Shown piece after piece: positions 1 through 13,395 of a DNA stretch of 31,216 nucleotides (within the stretch, counting starts at the first letter, position 1; every line of letters begins with the position of its first letter). A model generated the notes under the pieces. It had not been told where the DNA came from. It was given only the letters and a program-made list of their open reading frames with translations, and did not search any database. A program made the position numbers and the translations under genes. Origin of the DNA: Armadillidium nasatum (Eukaryota; Arthropoda; Malacostraca; Isopoda; Armadillidiidae); contig SEYY01017157.1 of NCBI GenBank assembly GCA_009176605.1, positions 1 through 31,216 of the forward strand. The letters run 5' to 3'.

Positions 1-103
1 TTTTCTTACCTAAAATTCAATAAGGATTCAAAAATATAATCATTTTTAATGTAAGATTAATACTTTTTGAGTTATGCATGGCCGCTAATGTAAAGTCTGG
101 GCC

Positions 104-1532
<1,429 letters not shown>

Positions 1533-1879
1533 TGTAAAAATAAAATCATGAAGGTAAAATCAATAAAAATAGCTAACACAGAAATTAAAATGGTAGGTTG
1601 CTATTTTTTTTTTTATAAAATCGGTTCTCGTAAGGCTTTCATATCGAAAAGTTTGCTAAAAGATTCCATACTGAAAAGTTTTCTTAACGATTTCATAAGT
1701 TCGAAGTTTCTTGAAGAATAGCTGACTTTGAAATTCTTTTAAACATATCTTTGGATATACAACTTATTTGTGATTACACAATTAAAAACAAAAGCCTTTA
1801 AAGTGTAATGCAATATTTAAATAAATACTGTAAAAGCAAGAAATGGTAAGAAAATATCATTTCTACACTTCTTCAAGAA
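1533..1879. other. AT-rich sequence upstream of the Bel/Pao relic
   Basis: This is where a 5' LTR and leader of the downstream Bel/Pao element would be expected. I cannot define LTR ends: no second LTR survives for comparison, because the element is cut off on the 3' side, and no primer binding site is recognisable. It contains a poly(T) run near 1602-1613. No gene seen. Confidence 0.4.
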
Positions 1880-2250
1880 ATGGAAAATTCTATCTCCAGT
1901 GACGTGGAGATAGTAGAACAAAACCTCAAACCTGAGGAAATGAAGAAAAAGGTTGAAGAAGTAAAAGGAAAGTTATCCCTCTCAAGATAATGAGAGGAGT
2001 ATCAAAAAGAAAGGTTACTCTCCTTTTCAAACAATTATTGGAAATTGTGCAAACAGACGGAAGTAATTCACCTCTCATATCGTCTATGTTGGAAGAAGTA
2101 TCGTCAAGACTTCTAGAGGTGCGTCAATATGACGGAGAAATAGAGGCATTAATATGTTCATCCGGTCTTCTCAAATATGATAACATCTTGCTCAATGAGG
2201 AGATAGTGAGTGCGTCTCACTATCATCTACAACAACAGAAAAGGTTATGA
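1880..2250 (+). pseudogene. Bel/Pao gag, N-terminal part in two frames
   Basis: A 36-residue frame starts at ATG 1880 and stops at 1988-1990. It overlaps the next ATG at 1990 in a TAATG arrangement. The second frame (1990-2250, 86 residues) is rich in charged and leucine residues (TLLFKQLLEI, LLEVRQYDGEIEAL), like the helical N-terminal region of Bel/Pao gag. It ends in TGA, overlapping the next ATG by four bases (ATGA at 2247-2250). In an animal retrotransposon the simplest reading is two single-base indels in one ancestral gag frame. A translational coupling role is not supported by anything else here. Confidence 0.7.
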
Positions 2251-3638
2251 GCAAGTTTCATACATCTACTGAAAATGCATCTCGCCATTCGTCAGCCTCC
2301 GGCTCAAATCCACAGGAGAACTTAGAGAACCAGTCGGAGGTAAAATCCATATTGAGAGGACTAGCCGTCAAGCAAGAGGTCAAAATACCTGCTTTAAAGT
2401 GTAAAACTTTTTCTGGAGAATCTGACCGTTTCCAATTTCGATCGTTTTTACTTTCTTTTGAAAATGTCTTCGGAAGTCGGCGAGACTTAAGTGACGCCGC
2501 AAAACTTCAATATCTAAAGGCTCATCTATCAAGTATGGCATTAAAAGATGTAGAACATCTTCCTAATGTGGACGACAACTATGAAGTTGCTCTCCAAATT
2601 TTAAAAGATTTATATCTTGATGTGCCTTTTATAATCGATTCTCTATTTCATAAAATAGACACAGCTCCTGTCATAGACAATAAAAATCTTGAGGCAGTGA
2701 GAGCTTTCATATCAGAAGTTCGTGCACATCTACATGAACTTAAAGAATTCGAATTAGATTTTATGGAGGAGGGTTCAGCAGGATGTAAACTTCTAAGTCA
2801 TATCGTGGTGGATAAATTGCCCTCAAGTTTCCTAAGGGAACTGAAAATCGAGACGAAGGTAGAATATCCTTCCATCAACATCATCTTCGATAATTACCAT
2901 ATGATTTTAAAATCTATGGAAAGAATCAGAGGGAAGAATCCATCACATACATCTACGTCTAAAAAATCTTCAAATGGAAAGAAAACATCATCTTTTCAAA
3001 ATTCTACGTACTCCAGACAAGAGAACACCACATCTCCAAAAAAGTCTAGTATTTCTTCGGAATCTTCATCTGTAAAATGTAAACTGTGTGATGGTGCACA
3101 TTTTATGTCGTCTTGCACCGTCTATTCGAATCCAGCCTCCAGAAAAGAGCGCTGTATTGAAAGAGGACTATGCTCTAGCTGCTCCAGCACTAAGCATAAA
3201 TCCAAGCAGTGTCCTGCTAAGAGATATGGACTTAGCCGCCCTTGCTTTTACTGTAAAAGCAAGAAACATATATCAGCCCTTTGCTCATCTGAAACAAATG
3301 GAAAAAGGAAGAGTGATCAACATCGTAGAACAGATGACACACCTACTCCTTCATCTTCTCTTGCACAAACTGGAGAGGATGAATCTCAAAGAAGTCATCT
3401 GTGTATCAACACAGGATCAACTCCTTCTGGCAACATTCTTCCAACTATCTCCCTTAAAGTAAAAAGAGGGAATAAAATTCAAGAAATAAGGGCACTTCTA
3501 GATTTTGGATCTCAGAGAAGTTACTTCAAAGGAAGTGTCATGGAGAAGCTTAGGAGTAAATATTGCTTCACTTCCTCGTCAAAACACCACTGTAAAAACT
3601 TTTCTGGGAGAACAAACCAGAACAATGTACTCCATTGA
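2247..3638 (+). pseudogene. Bel/Pao gag with zinc knuckles and start of protease
   Basis: The frame is 463 residues long. Residues about 45-230 resemble the conserved gag core of Bel/Pao elements (FSGESDRFQFRSFLLSFENV, then LKAHLSSMALK), corresponding to the DUF1759 type. A serine- and lysine-rich linker follows. Three CCHC-like knuckles come next: from residue 278 (CKLCDGAHFMSSC), residue 309 (CSSCSSTKHKSKQC) and residue 333 (CFYCKSKKHISALC). The first has spacing CX2CX3HX4C and the others the usual CX2CX4HX4C. These would bind the RNA genome in the virus-like particle. Near residue 419 the protease active-site motif reads DFGS where DTGS or DSGS is expected, so the catalytic threonine/serine position is lost. 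The native frame breaks near 3550; the last 30 or so residues are out-of-frame. Confidence 0.88.
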
Positions 3639-4222
3639 TCTGGAATTGAATTTATGTTGTGGGTCATATACCCAAATTCCAGCTCTTGTGGATCCCAATC
3701 TTGACGTCGGTTTTGAAGTCAAGGGATTGATGGGAGCCGAATATAATATACGAAGAAATAATTTTAAGATAGCCGATCGGTTCTATCAAGCAATGCCGTC
3801 ATGGTGACATTGTCAACAATGTGGAATGTCTTCTGGGAATAGACGCTCTATATCTCATGAAGCATTTTAAAGTAGTCAATTGTTTAAGAGGGAGTGCCAT
3901 TGATTCTTGCCATGGTTTCGTTCCATTCGGACCAGTTCGTAAATTTTTAACTCCTTCTCAAATTGAAGTCATATTTGGAGAAGAAAATTCGAATAATCCT
4001 CAAAGAAAGAGGACCTCCTGACAACCAAAAGATTCCAGCTTGTTGTCTCCATCTCTTCTCAAATCTGTCAAAAAAATTCCCGAAAGTATCGTAAATCTCA
4101 TAGTGGATCCGTCTCCTTCCTATTTCGACCCATTGATTCATACTCACTCAGACTTGGAACTTGATGTCGGCATAGAGAACATCTATAAATTGGAATCCAT
4201 CGGAATAAATATAAGAAGCTGA
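3550..4222 (+). pseudogene. Bel/Pao protease C-terminal part and linker to RT
   Basis: The element's protein continues in a new frame to 3807 and then another from 3821. Recognisable pieces are FLGEQTRTM, ALVDPNLDVGFEVKGL and NNFKIADRF in the first, then LLGIDALYLMKHF, VNCLRGSA and GFVPFGPVRKFLTPSQIE in the second. This is the DUF1758-like retropepsin fold and the spacer that precedes RT in Bel/Pao polyproteins. A TGA at 4019-4021 interrupts it. After that, DPSPSYFDPL and IENIYKLESIGI follow in the same frame to the stop at 4220-4222, where the frame shifts into that of the RT. Confidence 0.82.
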
Positions 4223-5231
4223 CCAAGGTTCCATCTATACCATCTTCGAAAGTAGATTAAATGAGAGTATAGAATTTAAGGAAGGTAAGTATCATGTTCA
4301 GATCCCTTGGTATGAATAAATATTGAAAGCTGTGCCTTCTAATCATCAGGTAGCATTAGCTGTGCTGCATCGTGTGACACAAAAATTTCATAATCAGGGT
4401 CTCATTTCGGCATATGGAGACATATTTCGTCAGTACCTGGCTGATGGCATCATCGAGCCCGTCCATGTGTCTCCAAAAGATTTTCATCGATACATTTGGA
4501 TCCCTCATAGGCCTGTTATTAAGACTGCAGAACAAGTCACAACGAAAATTCGCCCTGTCTTTAATTGCAGCCTTCGCATCGGGAATAGTCCATCTTTAAA
4601 CCAGGCTTGTTATCCTGGTGTAGATCTGATGGCATCTTTATTTCGATTATTGCTTCAATTTCGTACAAACAAATATGTCGTACTAGCAGACATTTCGAAA
4701 GCCTTTTTGCAGATTCGTCTTAAAAAGATGAAGATCGTAATCGATTCTGCTTCTTCTGGGAAGAAGTGTGTGCTTCATACCTATCGTTACACCTCTATCA
4801 TTTTCGGGCTATCAGTAAGTCCTTATATATTGGGAGCTGTTATAAAGCACCATGCAAAACAGTATCCCCCAGATCTCTGTTCTTACTTATTGGAAAATAA
4901 TTTATATATGGATAATTTTATATATTCCAACTCTTCTATTGACAATTTAAAAGAAATCTTTTGTCAGACCACTTCAAGAATGTGTGAAGGTGGATTCGAT
5001 TTATGCAGTTGGAATTCAAATAATCCAGAACTAAAAGAAATTTTCGAGGCTAACCAAAAATTAGCAAAACACCAAAGCTCAGAAGAAAGAGTTTTGGGAT
5101 ATCTTTTCGACACCTCATCTGACACTATCAGATTGAGTGATTTTGAAATAAACTCGGCCAATTCGAAACGTCAACTTCTCTCTCAAATATCTAAAGTTTT
5201 CGACCCCTTATCGATGTTTCTTCCAGTTAAC
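4221..5231 (+). pseudogene. Bel/Pao reverse transcriptase, truncated
   Basis: In the frame starting at 4221 a lead-in segment ends in a single TAA (4317-4319). The RT then runs open from 4320 to about 5231. Motifs in order, numbering residues from the codon at 4323: FHRYIWIPHRPVIKTAEQVT, then IRPVFNCSLR; VVLADISKAFLQIRL, with the first catalytic aspartate at about residue 123; IIFGLSVSPYILG; YMDN at about residues 195-198; GGFDLCSWNSNNPELKEIF; and VLGYLFD. YVDN instead of YVDD is, to my knowledge, common in Bel/Pao elements, so YMDN is not by itself a defect. The thumb ends at FDPLSMFLPV, followed by A-rich non-homologous sequence; the trailing hydrophobic residues to 5324 are not part of it. 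RNase H and integrase are absent. Confidence 0.92.
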
Positions 5232-6387
5232 AAAAAAAAAAACATTCTCTTATTTTTATTCTTTCTTCTGTCTTTATTTCAAGTTTTATTGCTCCTGATA
5301 TCCTTTTCTTCGCTTTTGTCTTGAACACATGGTCTCCCAAATTTTCGTAAGGGAATAATAAATTGGAGTTGGAGTTTTGTACCGTTCTCGCCCATATCTG
5401 CTCTCTCTTTCAAATTTGAAATCCGAGATTTATTTCCTCTCATCTTCCGCATTTTCAATCCGATATGAGTGGACTTTTGTAGTTGTTTTAGTTTTTGTTG
5501 ATGTTTTTTCTGCTTGAAATAGTTTTGTTGTTTTTGATGACTGTTTTTCTTACAACTTCCCTCTGTTACTGCTTCGACTTCTTGTTAGGTTTAATTTTAC
5601 TTGAGCTCCCGCTGGCTTCAAAATTTCTCCGTTCTTGTTGTTCTTGTTCTTGCTTGCAATATAAAATTTTCATGTTTTTTTCAATAAGTTTAATATTTTT
5701 CTCACTTTAAATCAGAATGATTTGCAATTTTTATATTGTCCCTGTAGGCTCACGTTCTTGCTCCCTTTATGGAACGTAGTTTTTCAAGAAGTATCGTCAC
5801 GAACAACTTTGTTTCTTTTTAAGCTTTATTCCTTAATCCTTGTTACAGTCACAATAAGATGAATAATTTTTCTTATATATTTATTAATTATTACAAAGCA
5901 ACGTGACCCTCCATAATCTTTTTACTTGTATTTACTTTTCTAATGTCAATGTTTTATTAATAATAATTACTAGTAAATATTAAAAAGGTAATTAAATTAT
6001 TGTTTTAACATTTGACTTCCAACAAAGGAATATCCTGTGGCAGCTATGTCTGATGCCGAACTGAATGACATTCCCAACTCAAAACTCTACCTACGGAGAA
6101 AAAATTCAACGTCATAAGAGACCCCTGTGACTTAATGACTTGTTTAAATGCCTCTCCTACATGATATCATTATCTCAACTATAATAATTGTTTTTTTATT
6201 TAACAAAATTTTAATTAATTAATCTATAAAACTAGAAGCATGAAGAGTTATATCAAAGATTCAGTTTCTATAATAAGCCATTTTTACAACAAGTATTATG
6301 ATTATGAAAGAGAATTCCGAAGTCATTACAGATTTTTTATTTGCCACAAGGGGGTGGGGGTGGGGCGGAATTGTGCCAACTTTAATT

Positions 6388-6388
<1 letters not shown>
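5232..6388. other. AT-rich spacer, no gene recognised
   Basis: T-rich and low in complexity. A 71-residue hydrophobic frame at 5495-5710 consists almost only of F, L, S and I and looks like translated T-rich DNA. From 5740 to 5862 a stretch with TGT near one end and ACA near the other (CTTGTTACA) loosely recalls an LTR, but no partner copy exists in the window. At 6350-6366 there are three G-runs (GGGGGTGGGGGTGGGG). Confidence 0.4.

Positions 6389-6484
<96 letters not shown>
6389..6484. repeat. (CA)7(TA)n compound microsatellite, array 3
   Basis: Alternating CA changes to alternating TA at about 6403. The array ends at 6484, exactly at the 3' terminus of LINE A copy 2. Confidence 0.96.
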
Positions 6485-6486
<2 letters not shown>

Positions 6487-9150
6487 TCTGATGGGCAAAT
6501 GCAAGAGGCACATAAATTTTCACAAGAGATGGAAGATTAAAAGCCAATATGCTTCGATATAAGACGCTGAAGATGTGCAAGTCAAAAGAAGTTGGAAAAG
6601 AAGATAAGGGAGTGTCTTCCATACTTTACTAGTAGAATGCCCGTGAGATGTAAACTTTTTATAAAAAAAAAAAAAAAAAAAAAGCAGTCATAAAAGTTAA
6701 ATCAGAGGTTAGAGAATTGGAAAAAGTAAGGATGAAACTGTGTAGAAAGATTTTTCGGACCAGCCCTTTTCTACGGATTTCAGAATGAGAGTGGAGAGCT
6801 CAAAAGTATAGTGCATGTTGTAAATAGCTATATAGAGAGTGGGGGAACCAATTGACAGGCAGAAAAAAACTAGAGACAGTTAGTGATAGCAAAAATAGAC
6901 ACCATTATTTCATGAGTGGAGCACCCCAGATGCGTGAGGTGTAACCCATTCAATGGCGAACAACAACTAAACAGAACAGGCAACTGGAGTGGTTTTTGAA
7001 AAGAAATTCGGAAGGAGCTCTAAAACATTCGATCTTTAAGAATCGTGTTTAGAAAGAGAAGAAATATGATTCTTCCAAGAAAAATCACGAGAAAATGAAA
7101 ATATGAGAACATTAAGAACGTTCGAAGGTTTGAGTTTTGTTTTCGAAGATGCGATGGTTTTGTGGTAGTATCTGTCTAGTAGAAAAATGGAGAAACTGAG
7201 TTTTCAAAGCATTGAAAGTTTCTTGTTTTCTTAACTCTAATTAGCAATACGAGGAAATTCAGTGATTATCTCTTATAAAACCACACTCCAAGCGTCAATT
7301 AATTGCTGGTGGGTGGGAAGCCTTTCAAAATGAAAGGAATAATGAAAGATGGAGTCGCCAAGATAGGAGCCAATAGGTGATGAAGTACCAGAAAGAAGGT
7401 CATTAATGAAAAGTAGAAAAAAAAGGGGGGGGGATAGTACATATTTCTGAGAAACACAACTATTAATTAACTTAAAAGATGAACGGCATCCGACTACAAC
7501 AGCAGATATGAAAAGGAAATCAAAGAAAAGGATAGCTTTTGAATGAGAGAAGTTTTGAAATCAAAGCTTCTTGCCAGAATTTATCGTTAGGTTTTGATAT
7601 ATTTATTACCACAGTAAAATATTCAAAAAATGACGAAGAGTGCAGGATCAAGAGCCAGAAAGAATGGAAAAAAGATCTCCAATAAAGAGTTTCTTGCGAA
7701 AGCTATACTGGCGATCAGAGAAAAAATTTGGAAGAATAGAAAAGTTTTAAAATCTTAATGTAAAAGATAGTTTCGAAAAGTTTCCAAAGAACAATTGTTA
7801 AAGAAACTGGATTACAGTTAGATGATTGAGAGGTCTTTCCTTAATTTTTTAGGCTCAGACTGAATGAGTGTACTTTTCAAGCAGGAAAGTAAGATAGAAG
7901 AAATAAAAAAAAGAGACGAAATAGTTTACTAAGGCAGGGTGAAGCTCAGAAGCATAAGTTTTGAGATTTACAAGAGGGCTTATAATATCCCTTATTAATG
8001 TGAAGCTCAGAGAGAAAGAAAAATTGAAGCTTTATGAGGAAATTACAATATTTGATATAAATGAATTAATCAAAAATGGAATGTATGCCTCCATGTGAGA
8101 GAGAGAGAATCTCTTCCGAGGGACCCATCACTAAGAAGAAATGATTATACGTGGAAAATCGAAGAAGTATATCCGCAAACCTTTCCAGTTTTTTTCACTG
8201 AAATTCAACAAACGATTCCTTGCAATAGAAAGGGATCTTATTTGAGGAAGACTTAAAGAGTTAGATGAGGATACAGATATTACATGGTGATTAAAAGCAC
8301 CTAGAGGTGGACAGAGTTTAACAGTATAAGTTAAGAAAAAGTCTAGAATGTTAAGTTCATCTCCAAAGTGATCTGGGATACGAGTAGATTGGATTTTAGA
8401 TCAAAACATGGAATGAAAGTTTGCTGGCTTTATCTTGAGAACTAGAAGAAATTCATTGGCGGTAGTGAACACTGAAATCACTTAAAATAATGATTTCAGA
8501 AAAAGAAGAAGAAAGAATATCCTTTACATTGAGGTTTAGATTGTAAAAGAATTAAAAAAGTAAGTAGATTAAGGCGATAATTAAACAGAACCATTGAACT
8601 TAGTCATATAATGGCAAGAGAGCCTAATTCAACAAGGGGAAAAGATTCAGAAGACTCTAAATTAGAGTCATGAAAACAATAACTACCTTGCGCACACATG
8701 CTCAAAAAAACATATTTTCATGAAAATCAAGTATAGAAATAGTAAAAAGAAACAGAGAAGAGTTGTTGTCAGAATGAGAAAGCACCTTTGTTTTAGTTAA
8801 GAACAATAGGTGAATTCTAGAAAAAGGATGGTTATTTTCATCAAAGCGGAAATTAGAATAAAATCAGAATTTTGTAGAAGTTAATGGAGAACAGAAGACT
8901 GCAACAGAGCAAGTTGGCTGCGAAGTCTTGGAGGCAACAACCACTTCAACGGATTTCGCACAACTCCCAGGGTATTAAGAGTAGATGTGGAGTATCGTTT
9001 GGATGCCGCTCCTCCAAGCATTTTCAAATTACCTAGGTTTAAGGTTCGAATTTTTGCCTTTTTTTTAAATAAAGTTAGAGTACGTGATTGTAAATCTCTG
9101 AAAGTCACGTGAATAAATGAGGAGGGTGGTGGAAATGTGAAGGAGTTCAT
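6485..9150 (-). mobile_element. LINE family A, copy 2, near full length but heavily decayed
   Basis: The whole stretch aligns by eye with copy 5 (28051-31095) on the minus strand. The 3' terminus (TGATGGGCAAATGCAAGAGG on the plus strand) is at 6487. The middle shares GAGAGTGGGGGAACCAATTG-like blocks with the RT region. The segment from 8800 to 9090 matches the region just upstream of and including the endonuclease start of copy 5. The RT catalytic box, intact as YADD in copy 5, reads YLGD here (around 7386-7397), and no frame longer than 90 residues survives. It is thus much older than copies 3 and 5. The exact 5' boundary is uncertain (about 9060-9150). A T-rich run near 9057-9068 corresponds to one at 31096-31119 in copy 5. 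Confidence 0.75.
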
Positions 9151-9250
9151 TGGAAAGCACTAGTAAAACCTAACAGACCGTGGGAAATATCCAATGCGGA
9201 GTAAGTACTTACGTAGCTCTGGACATCGCAATCTCCTTCCCTATATACGA

Positions 9251-9893
<643 letters not shown>

Positions 9894-10120
9894 CCTATAT
9901 TAAATTTTAAAAATATTGTTTGCTACAGAATACCCTCAACTATGAAATTTGATCAAAATCGTCGACAAGTAAAGTGATCGTCACTGTTCAAAAACAAACA
10001 GACAACCAACATATTTTCTTTCCTCTAAATTAATGCAGATTTTATTACTAATATTTTGAAAACATACCTAAAAGTTTTCCTTTTATTGCTATTAACCATA
10101 TTATTATTGTTATTATTATA

Positions 10121-10123
<3 letters not shown>

Positions 10124-10164
<41 letters not shown>
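10124..10164. repeat. (TTA)n microsatellite
   Basis: About 13 units of ATT/TTA, with imperfect flanking units from 10100. Confidence 0.93.
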
Positions 10165-10167
<3 letters not shown>

Positions 10168-10213
10168 TTTAGTATTACTTTCATTAGTTTTAGCTCTAAT
10201 TAACATTTAAGCC

Positions 10214-10342
<129 letters not shown>

Positions 10343-10862
10343 GTTTAGAATACGACATAAACAATATTACAAATGCATGCCTACTGACCCGTAAGTGTTT
10401 TGAATGTTAAGAGTAAGATCTACTTACTGACGTGTTTTTAGATTCAGAAATAGAAAACGAATTTTTTTTCCTAATATTATTATTATTAGTAATAATATAT
10501 GGTGTGTCTGCGTGAGTGCGTTTATTGAATAGAAGTGAAATTACGATTTTATGAAAACATGGGTACCAATCACATGGCCTCTACGATTTACTGTGTCGAC
10601 GATTTGAACGGGTTTTGAAAAAATGTTGTCAACCACTTTACTTTAAGAAAATAAAATGTTGATGTTTTAGATAAGAGATAATGTTGACGATTTAGATTAC
10701 TCTAATCATTTTTGAAATTGTCTGTCAACGTTTGGTCTACTTCCACTTATCAACAGCAATTTTGCAAATGCATAACTGGTAGCCAATGATATACCCCTGC
10801 AAAACAGGAGCGGGGCTGAATATCCCATCGAGCGGTTACCTTAGTAACATACCAGTATTAAG

Positions 10863-11781
<919 letters not shown>

Positions 11782-11999
11782 GAAAGGAATAGACGGTTTT
11801 TTTCCGCTATATAAAAAAATATCATATATAAAAAAGTAAAAATTTATACACGAATATCTGCATGCGTACAAATATACTATCTTTCATTTCTATATCTATA
11901 GATATAACACACTACCTCTGACGTATATATCTTGGACGAGTATATATTCGTTTTTGCTGATATTTTGATACATAGAAGTATATTGATATACGGTGAATA

Positions 12000-12839
<840 letters not shown>

Positions 12840-12975
12840 TCCTACTTCTTTTGACTTGCACACTTTCAAACACAATGTATAGGGACATGTTGGCCTTCAA
12901 ATGGACTTTCATTTTGGAATTTCTCCAACTCTTGTTGAAATTAGTAGGTCTAAGACCTTTTTCTCATGCACTAGA

Positions 12976-12977
<2 letters not shown>
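12840..12977 (+). mobile_element. LINE family A, 3'-tail fragment (copy 6), plus strand
   Basis: The segment aligns with the reverse complement of 28052-28190 in copy 5. Shared blocks include ACTTC-TTTGA followed by GCACACTTTCAAACAC (12859-12874, against a matching block in copy 5), then GGGACATGTTGGCC against GGACACGTCGGCC. It ends AAGACCTTTTTCTCATGCAC at 12952-12971, the decayed LINE A 3' terminus. It is followed at 12978 by (TA)n, giving the same LINE-end/(TA)n junction as copies 1 and 2 but in the opposite genomic orientation. About 138 bases survive and no coding frame remains. Confidence 0.75.
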
Positions 12978-13063
<86 letters not shown>

Positions 13064-13070
13064 GTGTGTG

Positions 13071-13104
<34 letters not shown>
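12978..13104. repeat. (TA)n(GT)n compound microsatellite, array 9
   Basis: Alternating TA to about 13062, then alternating GT to 13104. It begins at the end of the plus-strand LINE A tail. Confidence 0.96.
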
Positions 13105-13106
<2 letters not shown>

Positions 13107-13395
13107 AAAGGCAAAAGAGATTTTAAAATCGAATCGATGCCGCTCAACAAGAACTTTGAAAGGCATTTGAGCGGCATTTGAGAGGCATGCAATGTCGAGA
13201 AAATATTTTGATAGAGCGGCATTAGAAAGGCCATGGACGAAAACCATAAACACCGCTCTAATTCCTCTTTAATTCCGCTCTAGTGTCTTCCAAATTCTGA
13301 ATAGCCTTTATAATTCCGCTCTAAGAAATGGAGAAATATGAGAAATTAGACTAAGCCTTTCTATTTCCTTTCTATAGAAAGGAATTTGACCGGAA
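13105..13395. other. Unassigned region with clustered GAGCGG words and a 20-bp palindrome
   Basis: GAGCGG or its complement CCGCTC occurs about six times within 13140-13325, on both strands and usually followed by an ATT-rich word (for example ATTCCGCTCTA near 13255-13325). A perfect 20-base palindrome lies at 13365-13384 (TTCCTTTCTATAGAAAGGAA). The pattern recalls subterminal repeats of a DNA transposon, but no transposase or clear terminal repeats are visible. Confidence 0.45.

Larger units (their letters stand above)
1880..5231 (+). mobile_element. Bel/Pao LTR retrotransposon relic, 3'-truncated
   Basis: The order gag, CCHC knuckles, aspartic protease-like region, reverse transcriptase, and the specific motifs, are those of the Bel/Pao superfamily as found in arthropods. 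Recognisable protein ends abruptly near 5231, just after FDPLSMFLP, where family members continue into further pol domains, RNase H and integrase. None of these, and no 3' LTR, is visible. The reading frame changes near 1988, 2247, 3550, 3800 and 4220, with stops at 4019-4021 and 4317-4319. The element is therefore non-functional. The protein layer is still easy to read, so it is not extremely old. Confidence 0.9.

Noticed and set aside
3088..3462. Alternative 124-residue plus-strand frame inside gag
   Set aside because: It is a shadow frame over the zinc-knuckle region; the 2247-3638 frame carries the CCHC motifs.
5495..5710. Hydrophobic 71-residue frame as a small membrane protein
   Set aside because: It is F/L/S/I/C only, from T-rich DNA, with no homologous pattern and no supporting context.
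5740..5862. A solo LTR with TGT...ACA ends
   Set aside because: TGT and ACA are too common in AT-rich DNA. No second copy, target duplication or polyadenylation layout supports it.
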